From: Calvatia gigantea
Taxonomy: Eukaryota > Basidiomycota > Agaricomycetes > Agaricales > Lycoperdaceae
Direction of reading: 5' to 3'
Assembly: GCA_025093985.1 (NCBI GenBank)
Contig: JACAAK010000004.1
Location: 62,001-126,000, forward strand
DNA: 64,000 bases
Shown: in pieces, positions 1 to 11,684 of the stretch
Position numbering within the stretch: position 1 is the stretch's first letter
Layout of the letters: each line of letters opens with the position of its first letter
Made by a program: the position numbers and the translations under genes
Notes under the pieces: generated by a model
The model's input: the letters and a program-made list of their open reading frames with translations, nothing else
What the model was told of the DNA's origin: nothing
Databases searched by the model: none

Positions 1-1603
1 CGACCGGAACGGTCGGTTTAATTCTTTCGTCGTGCCTGACAAAATGACCTATAGGTCTCCAGGTACCATCGACCTGCGCTATTCGCTTCCGTCATCGTGA
101 CAAGCACTGTATTCTGTATTTTTGTCTGGGCACTTGTAAAACAAGGAAACATCGGTCCACTTTGGAATGACCCTGACGATACATTTGACATAAGGCTTTC
201 TAGATCCGAGGTGAACTGGACTATGGTGTGGATGGTCACGCGAGGCATCGGTTCTTGGGCAAGTGGTATCCTGTATCAGAGCGGTATGTTTCTCAGTTAG
301 CAAGTATGCACATGAGTAATCCCTCGTAGACTTCACGCGTTACGCGAAGCGGCCCAACGACCAGATTTGGGGACAAATTTTTGTTGTTCCCGTCTGCTTC
401 ACATGTGCAAATATCATGGGAATAGTTACTACGTCTTGTGCGCGTGGGTTTTACCCCGACGAGCCTCTCCTTTGGTTCGTAGACAATTCGTCAGTTTTTC
501 CCGGTACTCCCTAACTGTGCTCCCTGCAGGAAGCTCCATGATTTACTTTACGCCATCCAAAAGAACGAAGGGACAGCGGCCAGAGCTGGTGTCTTCTTCG
601 GAGGTTTTGCGTTCTTCTTGTCTTCGCTCTCTTCCACAGTACGTTCAGTCTGAACCTGGTGCTTATAAACCTCATGCAACCTGTTAGATCGTAGCAAGCG
701 CTGTCGTAGGCGGAATTGACCTCGCTACCTTACTTCCACGGTAGACCTCCTTCCTAGTCTCGTCAGCACAAACTAATACGTCCTAGCTACATCGATATTC
801 GTCGAGGATCTTTCGTCATCGCCATTGCTGGTGTCCTCATTAACCCTTGGAGGATTTTGAATGTAAAGGGCTGGCTAATTGAAAATATTTATGTCCCTTA
901 CTTTCGCTGTAGTCTCCAAACAGTTTCATTACTGCGCTTTCGGGATACGCCGTCTTCCTTGGACCGCTGACAGGAATCATGCTGGTAAGCCGATCCATTC
1001 CTAGAGTCAACAACCTTGCCTCTGGAGCTTCATTGCAGACGGAGTATCATTTCACAAGACGACGCCGTATCAAACTATCACATTTGTTCCTTCCCAACAC
1101 GTCAAGCGATTATTGGTATCCATCTTATTTTATCGTTCGCATGTCATACTAACTTTTCTATTCAGGTTTTGGCGTGGACTCAACTGGAAGGCCACAGTGG
1201 CTTGGATCCTTGTGCGTACCGATTTCTGGACAGGTGATTTCCGCTAAAAGCATGCCCAGGGTGTTTTTCCCACCATGCCTGGTTTCATCGCCTCTGTCAG
1301 CCCTGGTACAAAAGTGAATGCAACGTGGATGTGAGCCTCATAGTGATCGCTTCTATCCCCAACAAAAGTAACTCACTTGGAACAAGGCATGTCTATTACA
1401 TGTCGTGGTTCCTGGGCCTTTTCATCAGTGGAGTCGCATGGTTCGCCTTGAATACCATCTGGCCCCCACCTGGGCTTAGAGAGGTTGACGACAAGCACAT
1501 GTTCAGTGAAGCCGTCAAAGGGGGACCACCATATCATGTCAACGGCGAGACGATGGACGAGAAGGAAAAAAGTTCATCGTTAAGTTCGAAAAACCACACA
1601 TGA
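1..1603 (+). CDS. NCS1-family permease (uracil/allantoin/nucleobase type), 5' end outside window
   Basis: This is the C-terminal two thirds of a plasma-membrane nucleobase:cation symporter-1 protein, which imports compounds such as uracil, allantoin or related purine/pyrimidine derivatives. Splicing small introns by eye gives one open frame. Exon ends join cleanly, for example the donor at about 275 and acceptor at about 346 restore QSDFTRYAKRPND, the family motif after the middle helices. Later exons encode DLLYAIQKNEGTAARAGVFF, GGIDLATLLPRYIDIRRG, INPWRILNV, SGYAVFLGPLTGIML, FWRGLNWKATVAW, PGFIASVSPG and the last helix before NTIWPPPGL. A hydrophilic tail of about 45 residues ends at 1603. 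No stop or frameshift was seen in the spliced frame. Substrate cannot be told from this part. The family is clear; exact exon borders are approximate and the left edge cuts the gene near the first shown intron. Confidence 0.85.
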
Positions 1604-1880
1604 GGATATCATTTCCCGAATGTATATACACTGAAATCATCCATAACATATTCGCGAAACACAAGGGTTCTCTAGAGCACAACCCAATCCAATCATGACC
1701 AAGGATGGGATTTTGGCATAATTCACCGCGCCAAAGTAATAAGCTCAATGGACAGCATTCGACGTCCGGTCCCAAGTTTTGAGTGTGACACCTAGAACAT
1801 GCTACCCGAGACTTAGCTATTTAGCGCCTTCTCTCAGTCAACACCCTTCGCCGAAGGAATATGATGGAAACATTGGATAC

Positions 1881-2312
1881 TCACAGTAAGGAAAGTGTTA
1901 TATCGCCATGTATTTTCGCTGTTAACCTAATGTCCGCATCCAGATTCAGGTCCAGCCTAAGCTTCAATGGCTTATCCGATCCAGATTCGCCCCCCCCACC
2001 TCCCGCGGTTTCGCCAACTTTATCGACGACACCTCCGGCAGTATTAGCGACCTGCCTGCCAGTATCCTCCACCTCGTCAACTGCAGGGAGATTACCACCC
2101 TTCTTCTTATTCCTGCGACGCTTGCTCTTGGTGTGGTGAGGTATCTCGTCCGATCCGCTCTCGCTTACGGTGCTAGCGACAGATGGACTACGACGAGAGC
2201 GACTACGTCCGCGACGGGACTGTTCGCGTTGGGGTTGTGGTTGTGGTCCAGAATCGCTCCGTGCCTGCGATTGTTCGCGGGACTCAGTGCGGGAACCACT
2301 AGGTTGAGACAT
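1881..2312 (-). CDS. Arg/Ser-rich protein with C-terminal KPLKLRLDLNLDADI-type tail
   Basis: A 143-residue protein. The N-terminal half is very rich in Arg, Ser, Gln and Glu (SRRGRSRSRRSP), followed by a lysine/arginine block (KSKRRRNKKKGG) and a Gly-rich stretch. The C-terminus (PLKLRLDLNLDADIRL, then KIHGDITLSLL) resembles the conserved tail of short fungal proteins of unknown function. The frame stops at CTG TGA, but those bases also read as a splice donor (GTGAGT at about 1887 on the minus strand), so a very short last exon is possible. A TATA-like box lies about 110 bases upstream of the ATG. It is convergent with the permease upstream in the window. No enzymatic function can be assigned. 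Confidence 0.7.
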   Translation of the reverse strand: MSQPSGSRTESREQSQARSDSGPQPQPQREQSRRGRSRSRRSPSVASTVSESGSDEIPHHTKSKRRRNKKKGGNLPAVDEVEDTGRQVANTAGGVVDKVGETAGGGGGESGSDKPLKLRLDLNLDADIRLTAKIHGDITLSLL

Positions 2313-2420
2313 GATGAAGTGATGATAGCTTTCGACGGTAGTACGGGTGTATTACTTTGTGCGGTGTTGGCGCGAAAGTAGGTCAACTAGTGAGTTGGTC
2401 TCAGCTTAAGTGAGGATCCA

Positions 2421-2430
2421 ATTTATACCT
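2421..2430 (-). promoter_or_regulatory. TATA-like box for the Arg/Ser-rich gene
   Basis: The minus strand reads GGTATAAAT here, about 110 bases before the ATG at 2312. Position and sequence fit a core promoter; there is no other support. Confidence 0.4.
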
Positions 2431-2826
2431 GGAGCCCAGCGCCTCCCCACCCAGTGACGTTCCGTTCAATGTCATGGGCGCCTGTCTCCACAATCAATAA
2501 GCCTGATCACTAGTGCTTGAAATGAACTAGGAGGTTATTATTGGTTCGATGATTACTTCCCTATCCACGTGAGATCGATCAGCGTTTCGTCACTGTTGCG
2601 TAGTCACCCCACATCGTACTGCTAGTCCGCTTCTTGACCAAGTATAAGTAGTTGGGAAAACATATCCACATGCCAAGATCGCACCTCGTTTTTTGAGTGA
2701 CGACATAACGCCAGTGTCTCCGATGATGCTTTGCCTGGGAGTACATATGACGTTTAATAGCCGCACACTGACGAGGACTGCTCGGCGCCAGAGTGCGACA
2801 ACTAAGCTAAGGTGAACTTGACGGCA

Positions 2827-2834
2827 TATTTAAA
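2827..2834 (+). promoter_or_regulatory. TATA-like box for the DUF6987 gene
   Basis: TATTTAAA lies about 50 bases upstream of the ATG at 2883. It is an imperfect match judged by position only. Confidence 0.35.
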
Positions 2835-2882
2835 TTGAAGTCAGACCCCCGAGTATCTTTACACAAAGCATTCTCTACAACG

Positions 2883-3891
2883 ATGTCTCAAGAAAGCTCA
2901 CCTCAAGATTCGGTTGTGTTCAACCAAGGCCAAAATAGCCCGACTGAACAAAAACACCTGACGAAGGAGGAAGGCCAGAGTGCAGGAGCCGACCCTCGCC
3001 CTCAAGAGGAGATAGAGCGAGACAATGCTCTTGCTGAGCGCCTTTCAAAGATCATCGAACATGCAAATGAGCAGGTAGTTCCCCTCTGCGACATGGTTCG
3101 CAAGGTGGGTGATTGTGTTCTATTCAATTCAGGATTTCTGAAAGGCTTTTTGTAGCATATCGAAAATTTCGAGCGCGAAAAGGAAGAAGACCGTGACGAA
3201 GCGGAGCTCGTGAAACAGGTCAAGCCACTCCTCCAGCAAGGAGAGAAGACTTTGAACGAAACGAACGGTGCTATTCGTGGGGCGGATCCCGATAATCGCC
3301 TAACGAACAAGGCGAAGAGGAACACGCAAGACCACAATGCATCGTCCGAAGAGCAACGCCTTGCTGAAGCTCTGAAAGTGGTGAGCATAGTGGTTTCCTG
3401 GAAATTTTACAAGTTGAGGTTCATTATGAAAACAGATGGTCGAGAAAGTCCAAGGAACGATCAAATGGGCCCAAGATAAACTGGACTCTTTCCCGAAGGC
3501 GAAGAGGGACCTTGGTCCATTGTTGGATGCGCTGGGTCGTGCGTGGAACATTTCTTTTTCATGGAGAACTTTGGGTCTGATCTGTGACCTCAGAGCCCGT
3601 GACCCAAATTGTCGGCGGAGTGGGACTCTTGCTAGCTGGTGTCCTCAACCTGCTCGGAAGGCTTGTAAGCGTCTCACCTATGCGAATGGAGACGCGACCC
3701 GACTTACCTTTTTCAATTAGTTGAGTGGACTTGGACTCGACAGCCTTTTGAAGGGCATCGTTGCAGCCACCGTGGGTTCCCAGCTTTTCGTCCATTCAGT
3801 TTTATCTGATCACACTCTCCTTTTCCAGGGTTTGGACAAGATTTACTCGGGATTGGGTCTTGGCAAGTGGTTGAAAGCGGGGAAAAACTAA
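2883..3891 (+). CDS. DUF6987 domain protein (often labelled LEA-like in fungi)
   Basis: Five exons, about 235 residues. The acidic and polar N-terminus (about 45 residues) is followed by a helical domain with the family hallmarks EHANEQVVPLCDMVRK, HIENFEREKEEDRDEAEL, VKQVKPLLQQGEKTLNETNG and AIRGADPD, then LPLL-type spacing through GTIKWAQDKLDSFPKAKRDL. The last exons give a glycine/leucine-rich hydrophobic tail (IVGGVGLLLAGVLNLLGRL, then LGLDSLLKGIVAA and GLGKWLKAGKN), as in other members. The start at 2883 is preferred over an in-frame ATG-like codon at 2835 because the family begins with a short polar leader and a TATA-like box lies just upstream. Proteins of this family are widespread in fungi. 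Some are annotated as late-embryogenesis-abundant-like, but the function is not established. Confidence 0.8.
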
Positions 3892-4579
3892 ACAGATTGC
3901 GGACGATGTACCATAATAGTGATTCGTATTTGAAGTGTATGTGTAATGGTCAAGTTTTAGGCGGACACAGCCAACTAGCTCAAGCAAGCTGTAATCACGA
4001 ACCTATGTACTTCATCGTTCGTGAAACCCTTGGGTATCCTTGACGTAACCTGCAGGAAGCGAATGGCCAAACCGATTGCGGTTTGTGTGGGGTGTGGGAG
4101 CCCAGGTATCACGAGCCACCAGACAGTTACTAGCGATGAGACCGTACCGAGTTCAAGAACCACCGGATTGATGCGCCTATTCAACAAGAACTGGTGACGT
4201 GGCTTCGCGTGGCAGAACGAGAAGGCGGGGAGGAGATAGGAAAACTTTTTCGCAGGCAGTATGGTTTGTATTTTTTTTTAAAAAAGAGTGGGGTTTTGCG
4301 GAACAGATTAATTAGTGGCCGCATGGTCAGGAATTTGTAAAATCGCGAAAGTAGAGCTGCTCGGAAAGCGGAGCTGGAGGGTTGAAGTAACTTGTAAGTA
4401 AGTCTGGATGCCAACGGGAAAGCAATTAGACCCTTGCAAGGGAAACTCATGTGAGCACAGAAAGGCACCGAACTCTCTCCGATCACGGACCGGGGTTTAG
4501 CCGAATGCAGATATTTGGTCTCTTTGTCACCGTCGCCAGCACATATTTTGTCAGTTCTCTCCTCGATGTTCCTGCAGCA
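3892..4579 (+). other. Intergenic stretch, no gene seen
   Basis: Only short, overlapping frames without recognisable composition. Contains an A/T run near 4268-4286. It probably holds the 3' end of the DUF6987 gene and the promoter of the first GH92 gene. An in-frame ATG at 4505 could give a longer N-terminus for that gene. Confidence 0.5.
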
Positions 4580-7500
4580 ATGGTAGTCAGGACAATTCTT
4601 GTTACTGCTCTTCTTACTTCCCTCACAGGAGCCTACAAATTTCCACCGGACAAATCACAAACCGGTCGTCTTCTACCATTTCCCCAACACCGACTTCCGG
4701 AGAGCGAGGCTGTCGACAATGTCAACCTGTACGTCTTCCAGTTGGATTGGGGGGGGGGGGGGCTTCATATTGATTGGCTCCAAGTTTAATAGGAAATGGT
4801 GGCGGAGACCCCAATAGTTCTGGTGGTACGATTCCGTCCACTGGGCCACCTTTTGCTATGACGCGCTGGGTTGCCCAGACCCAAGAAAATTACGTGTCTG
4901 CGACACCGTATAATGTGTCCACACGCGACAAAATCCATGGGTTCCAGGCAACTCGCCAACCAGCAATTTGGATGGGTGAGAGCGGTAGTATCGCTATCGT
5001 TCCGGGTGTTGCCAAAGAGGGAAACGCCCAAGGCATCGAGTGGGAATTCGACAAGCGCGGCCTCCCACTCGACTCTTCGTTCCGTCCTCCCGGCGAGGAG
5101 ATTATCAGCCCCTCGTACTATGCTGTCGAACTATCTGACGGGAAGAATGGCCATATTCTTGTTGAGCAAACCTCCAGTACGTCGTCCCCAACTTATACCC
5201 CACCCTTCATTTGCTAACTTGTGTGGCCAGCTTCACGTGTCGCCCAGTTCCGTATTCGCTTCAACGTTGAAAACCAGATCGACTCTCCTTACATCTACAT
5301 TGACGTGGCGCGTCTTTCTATCACCGGTTCCAACCCAGCCAATAGAACTCAGCCAGCAGGCTTTGTCGCTATCTCTCCGGAGCAGAACGAAATCTGCGGC
5401 TCTTCGTCAGAACGTCAAGACGACATTATTACACCTGTCTCTGGCCGTGAAGCAGCTTCCAAATTCCACGGCTTCTTTTGTGTACGGTTCAACACCAAGT
5501 TCGCATGGCACGGCGCAATTGCCGGTGGTGCAGTTCTCCGTGGTGTCAACTACGCAACTGGCGCACCTCTTGGTGCCTATGCTTTCTTCCCCCCATCCCC
5601 TACAAAGCTCTCATTGGTTCACGCTCGCGTCGGCACGTCGTTTGTGTCAATCGAGCAGGCCAGGAAAAGCATTGACCTCGAGGTTCCTGATCCCAATCCC
5701 GAAATTACAGACGAGAACAGCTTAATATCTGGTACACTGGAACATACTGCTGCCGGTGTGCGGAAGCAATGGGTAGAGAAGCTGGACCGTCTCCACATTG
5801 AAGGTGCCACAGAGGCTGAGAGGGAGATTTTCTACACTGCTTTCGCTCGTACGCTCCAGTTCCCGAGCGAACAGCACGAACACGGGCAGTATTGGTCTGG
5901 GTATGACGGTGAGATTCACAAGCTGGGGGAGAGCCAGGAGTCATATACCGGTTACTCTATTTGGGACACTTTCCGCGCCGCGTGGGCTTGGCAGATCCTG
6001 TTTGCGCCTGAGCGCATCCCGGGTCTCATCAACTCGATGCTAGAAGATTACAAACAGGCGTGTATTTAAGTTCATGAAGTCGAACTGTGTGCTTACTTTG
6101 TTTTCAGAGTGGTTGGCTCCCCATGTGGAAGAACATCGTCGAGACCAATATCATGATCGGCACTCATGCAGATTCTCTCATTGCCGAAGCTGTCAAGAAA
6201 GGTGTCACAGGGTTCGATCGCGACCTTGCATGGGAGGCCGTCCTAAAGGATGCGACGGTCACACCTAAAGACGATGCTACCACACAATATGAAGATCGTC
6301 AAGAGGTAATAGAACGTTCAAACCCTAACGACTGAGTCATCTCTTATTCCGTTTGACAGAACGTCGACTACGAAGTTCGCGCTGGTCTGGGATCCTCTTA
6401 CAACGCCCAAGGCTGGGTCGCTGATGACCTCCACTCTGAGAGCGCCTCCCGCACGCTCGCCTATGCCTGTGAGATTACTCTTCCCATTCACAACACGAAA
6501 TTTCTTGGCTAATACACGCGCGCCATTGACTAGATGATGATTACGCCACATACACACTTGGCAAAGAGCTCGGAAAACAGGAGCGAGAGATAGAACTCTT
6601 CCTCCAGCGTTCAAAGATCGCGCCATTCACTCTCTGGAACGAGAAGACCGGGTTCTTCGAGGCCAAAAACGCAGACGGAAGCTGGGCTGGCGAAGACCGT
6701 GGATGGACTGAGGGTATATTTATTTCAAATTGATATCATCCATTTGACTGAGGCCTCTTTCTCAGGTGATAAATGGGCATATTCATTTGACGTCGTTCAT
6801 GAGATTCCTCAGCTCATCGAAAAGCGCGGTGGAAACGTTGGATTTGTGAAAAGTTTGGAGGAGCACTTCAATGGTGGACACAATCTCCACACAAACGAAG
6901 TGAGCCAACCTTCTGCTTGCTTATTGAACAACTCCTGATCTTTACTTACAGCCTTCGCACCACATTCCCTACCTCTACGCTCTTTCCGGGGCTGCTTGGA
7001 AAACCCAAGAACGTGTCCGTGACATCGCACGTGCCAACTACAAGAACACTCCCACTGGTCTCTCAGGTGTAAGTTCGCGCTAATATTCCATGTGTCACAA
7101 CACGGTTCTCATAACCACATGTACAGAATGAGGATTGCGGTCAGATGAGCGCCTGGTATCTTTTCTCAGCGCTCGGATTCTACCCCGTTAACCCCGTCTC
7201 CGGAGAATACGTTGTCGGATCGTACGTCTCCCATTCGTCCTCCTCACTGACTCAATACCCACTATTGATCCACTAGTCCCCTCTTTCACCGCGTCGACAT
7301 TGACCTTCCTCCTCAGCCTGGCAGCACCGAATCAAAGAAACTCCGCGTAATCTCCCTCGGTGGACCTAAGCTCCCCTACGTCAAGTCAGTGCAGGTCAAC
7401 GGTGTCTACCTCGATAAGCCCATCATCAAACACGAGCAAATTGCGGATGGTGGTGTTATTGTATTCACGATGAGTGGGACAATCGAAGAGTGGGGTAACG

Positions 7501-7715
7501 ACCCCGAGGTGCTCCAAGCCCTGGATTCTAACATCGGTCAGCTGGTGAGCAAGCCGGAGATTCGCAATCTTTATGGAAACCTTATCTCATTCACCTCCTA
7601 GGCACCTGAGTTGGTTCCTGAAACGCCTAAAATGCCTAAGCCTACGGCAGATGAAAACGTCGCTGAGCAGAAGAAAGTTAACCAAGACCCCCTCCCCAGT
7701 CACGATGAACTTTGA
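4580..7715 (+). CDS. GH92 alpha-1,2-mannosidase-type glycosidase with C-terminal HDEL
   Basis: A glycoside hydrolase family 92 enzyme; members remove alpha-linked mannose from glycans and need calcium. The ATG at 4580 gives a good signal peptide (MVVRTILVTALLTSLTGA). An in-frame ATG at 4505 would bury it, and the neighbouring paralog starts at the equivalent place. About ten short introns are removed. Conserved blocks are VDNVNLLIGNGG, FAMTRWVAQT, HGFQATRQPAIWMGE, EICGSSSERQDDII, YSIWDTFRAAW, GWLPMWKNIVETNIM, HADSLIAEAV, HHIPYLY and EDCGQMSAWYLFSALGFYP; the last is the family's active-site region. The spliced final exon (from 7602) adds a charged extension ending in HDEL and the stop at 7713-7715. 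HDEL is the fungal ER-retrieval signal, so this enzyme should stay in the secretory pathway and trim N-glycans there. No frameshift was seen. The intron before IGNGG contains a run of about 14 G. Confidence 0.9.
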
Positions 7716-7989
7716 TCTTGGTAATACACCGCGAATCTTGCAATGTAATAATCCCCTCAAAAAATAAGATATCTTTACCAATCTTTGCCACCTGAATAAG
7801 GTCCCACGCAATCCATGACGTGGGACGGACGACAATCTCAGGTGACCCTCAAGAAGTATGGACCACTCCTGTCTGCGTTTATCTTTATAAACTTCTAGAT
7901 TTAAGAAGCGCGTGTACGAACGTTGGATATAGCGCTGCAGGGTATTAAATCAGTAGTTGGTGGCACCATGAGTACCAAGGTCGATCAAA

Positions 7990-10900
7990 ATGGGAGGGTT
8001 CAAGGCGACAGTTCTACCCTTGGCAATATTGTTAGGGTTCATCCCAATAGTCCCTGCTCAGGATCATACATCCACTGGACGCATTCTTCCACCTCCACAC
8101 TTCCGAGTTCCGGCCAGTAACACAGTGGATCATGTCAATCTGTAGGAGCCCCGCTCCATAGGTCTTTTACTGGCTCTGAACAATCTTTTGGGATAGGTTA
8201 ATCGGAAATGGAGGTATCGCACCAAGCTTCACTGGAGGTATGATCCCCTCCACAGGTCCACCCTTCGCAATGACACGCTGGATCGCACAAACCCGAGTTA
8301 ACTACGTCTCACGCACGCCCTACAATATCACAGAGCTCACGCCTACTATCCATGGGTTCCAAGCGACACGCCAGCCTGCTATATGGATGGGCGAGAGTGC
8401 GAGTCTTGCTCTGGTTCCTGGTATTGCGCCCACCGGAGACCCAGGAGAAATTAAGACTGATTTTCTGGCCCGTGGGCTGAACTTCGTTGGTGGGTTTGAA
8501 AAGAGAGGTGGAGAGGTTATCAGTCCAGGGTATTATAGTGTTGAGCTGGAGGATGGAGTTGGAGGTACGGTGTTGGTCGAACAAAGTTCCAGTGAGCGAA
8601 GACTTGAGTTTCATACTTGGGGCAGGTGGTGATTCTCCATCATCGCAGCTTCGCGAGTCGGCCACCTTCGGTTCACGTTCACCCCTGCAACAAATGCTTC
8701 GAACGCAGCGACTCCTTACATCCTGATCGACGCCGTTCGTCAATCCATCCAGGCACACGACCCAACCAACATTACTTTCCCGCTGGGCAGCGTCTCCATC
8801 TCCCAGTCCCGTAATGAGATCTGCGGCTCGTCCGACGAGCGACAAGACTCGATCATTACCCCAGTTTCAATTAAGGAACCAGCCTCGCATTTCAAGGGAT
8901 TCTTTTGCGCTCGATTTGACGTGCCGTTGAGCGGGAATGGGAAGGCGGGGATCATTGCGAACCAAACGATACTCCGTAGTCAAAGGGAGACTGCTGGCTC
9001 TTTATTGAATGCTTTCGCATTGTTCCCACGAGCACGAGGAAACAGAAAGGCATTTGTGGTGAACGTGAGAATTGGGACTAGTTTCATTTCAGAGGACCAG
9101 GCGAGGCGGAATATTGATTTAGAAATTCCTGACCGGCCAAAGAATATGGGTGCGTTGGATTCACCAAGGAACCCTCTGTGTTTCCTACTGACCTGTTCAG
9201 ATGTAAATTCAAAGTCAGCTCCAGGAACGTTGGAAGCGACAGCTGCGTCTGTTCGAGGCCAATGGGCTGAGAAGCTAGATCGGATTCAAATCAAGGGGGC
9301 ATCGGATGAGGCACTCGAGATCTTCTATACTGCCGTTGTCCATGGGCTTACATATCCAAGCGAGCAGCATGAGGAGAATCGGTATTACTCCGCGTACGAT
9401 AACAAGGTTCACAAAGGTAGCGAATCGTACACTGGCTATTCAATCTGGGTGAGTATTTGCGGTTTAGATATAACATGACCCAACTCTGAAGGATTTCCTC
9501 CCCAGGACACATTTCGAGCGGCTTGGGCTTGGACAATCCTGTTTGCTCCGGAGCGACTCCCCGGGATGGTCACAAGTATGCTGAACGATTTCCAAGAGGT
9601 ACGCGCCATTCCCCTACTTCCCAAACTCGCTGTTACAACATCCATTTAAAGGGTGGATGGCTACCGATGTGGAAGAACATCGTAGAAACCAATATTATGG
9701 TAAATATCACAACCTCCTGACCCGAAGCGACATCCTCAAACACAGCCACCACTAGGTCGGAACACATGCAGACTCGCTTATCGGAGAAGCTTTCCGGAAG
9801 GGAGTGACAGGGTTCGACCGTGAACTTGCTTGGGAGGCTCTTTGGAAAGACACCACCACGCCGCCTGCACGCGATCTCAATACAGTGTAAGTAATCAATT
9901 AATCACGCCTCGCACTCCCCATATGGTGATGGCGGCTGACTTTAACGGCAGATACGGAGATCGTCAAGAGGTATACACCAAATGGTGCCAATTCTTGAAT
10001 GGCCTCTGATCCTTATCTAGAACGTGGACTTTGAGGCTCGTGCAGGGTTATCTTCCGTTTACGACGACCCAGCCAAAGGGTGGGTTGCAACCGATGTACA
10101 CTCGGAGAGTGGTTCGAGGACTTTAGATTATGCCTGTAAGGCTATCTCACCCATACTAAAATAGTGACTAACCGGCCTTGAAACGTTGACCAGATGACGA
10201 TTACGCAGTTTACGTGGCAGCGAAGGCTCTGGGAAAGCCAGATAATATCACCTCCTTCCTTTTGAATCGCTCTCAACGTTCCCCCTTCACCCTATTCAAT
10301 GACCAGACAGGTTTCATGGAAGCCCGGAACGCTGACGGAAGTTGGGCGGGGCCAGACAGTGGCTGGACTGAAGGTTCGTTTTGATCGCTTTCGTGACCCT
10401 AGAAGTGCGGTGCACGGCTAACTCAGGCCCAAGGTGATAAATGGATATACACATTTGATGTTGTGCAAGACGTCCCACAACTCATTGAACGTCGCGGAGG
10501 AAATGTTAGCTTTGTAAAGAGTTTGGAAGACCATTTCAACGGGGGTCATAACCAACATACGAACGAGGTACCTACCACCCAGCTCACTAACACAATACGT
10601 CCTTTTGAGAAACCTAAACAGCCATCTCACCACATTCCCTATTTATATTCACTTGCCGGAGCCGCACTACGAACGCAAGAGCGGGTGCGCGTTATTGCGT
10701 CAGCTAACTATAACAATACGCCTCAAGGGTTATCCGGAGTATGTCCATATCACTCGAGCCTGTGTGTGTACTCATCGCTGTGTAGAACGAAGACTGCGGT
10801 CAGATGAGCGCCTGGTATATTTTCAGTGCCATGGGATTCTACCCCGTAAACCCAGCATCTGGAGAATACGTTATCGGAGCGTGAGTTCCAACGGCCGTTA

Positions 10901-11194
10901 TGCCGTGCTAAAATTAACTGAGTGCCATCTTTCAGACCATTCTTCGACGAGATGATCATTGACTGGCCTACAGTATCAAATGATACCCAGCAAAGATCAC
11001 GACGACTGACAATCAAATCGGCTGGAGCGACGCTGAACCGATATGTCAAATCATTAACTATTAACGGGGAACAGGTCAATAATCCCGTGCTTCTGCACGA
11101 GCAGATAGTTGCCGGGGGGGAAATGGTTTTTGAAATGAGTGGCGAAGTGCAAGAATGGGGCAACAACCAGGATGTATTGAATAGTCTCAGCTAA
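7990..11194 (+). CDS. GH92 alpha-mannosidase-type glycosidase, second copy, no ER signal
   Basis: A tandem paralog of the gene just upstream, same strand, about 275 bases apart. The ATG at 7990 opens a signal peptide (MGGFKATVLPLAILLGFIPI, then VPAQ) followed by TSTGRILPPPHFRVP, which aligns with the paralog's QTGRLLPFPQHRLP. About thirteen introns are inferred, most at the same places as in the paralog, with extra ones near 9149, 9700 and 9885. Conserved blocks include VDHVNLLIGNGG, FAMTRWIAQT, EICGSSDERQDSII, GWLPMWKNIVETNIM, HHIPYLYSLAGAA and EDCGQMSAWYIFSAMGFYP. The protein ends at DVLNSLS without the charged tail and HDEL of the first copy, so it is probably secreted or vacuolar rather than retained in the ER. 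It appears intact. Family assignment is firm; linkage specificity is not visible. Confidence 0.9.
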
Positions 11195-11607
11195 GGACGT
11201 TCAAGTTAAAAACACAGAAATGATACAAATAGTATGGCATGCTCTATTTTCATATCCCACGAGCATTGGACTGTTTGTGTATAGCCTGCTGCAATGAAGG
11301 CAGATCAGTGCACAGGCTTATGTAATATCTCCCTGTCGGGAGTCGGAAGCACCGACAATGCCCATGAACGAAATGTGTTGACCCATACAATTACACACGG
11401 TGCAGCGCCCTCCTTTCATCGCCTTGAACCTGTCGCCGATGGTCAAGTCCTTTATGTACGCATCAACAGCGCATGAGATTGGATTTGAGCTACCACCGTT
11501 AACTTGAGTCATACCAAATTAGGCCGCCGCGTCAGGGTTCTTGTGACAATTGTCCAGTGTTCACGGAGATATTCCTGGCCTGGGTGTTCCTGTTCCACCA
11601 CGCGTTT

Positions 11608-11615
11608 TATATAAG
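11608..11615 (+). promoter_or_regulatory. TATA box of the heme-thiolate peroxidase gene
   Basis: TATATAAG sits 70 bases before the ATG at 11685, a normal distance for a fungal TATA promoter. Confidence 0.55.
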
Positions 11616-11684
11616 AGGACAAGCCTCAACAATGCAAGCTGTCTTTTGATCCCATTAAACCAGCCTCTTCCTCCTTGGCCGCAA

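Noticed and set aside
1..1603. Pseudogene of a transporter, because the frames are short and broken
   Set aside because: All breaks are explained by short introns with matching phases; the spliced protein is conserved to its end.
1861..2139. Plus-strand Pro/Ser-rich frame opposite the Arg/Ser-rich gene
   Set aside because: It is the antisense shadow of the minus-strand gene.
4505..4580. Longer N-terminus of the first GH92 gene from the ATG at 4505
   Set aside because: It would place the signal peptide internally; the paralog starts at the position equivalent to 4580.
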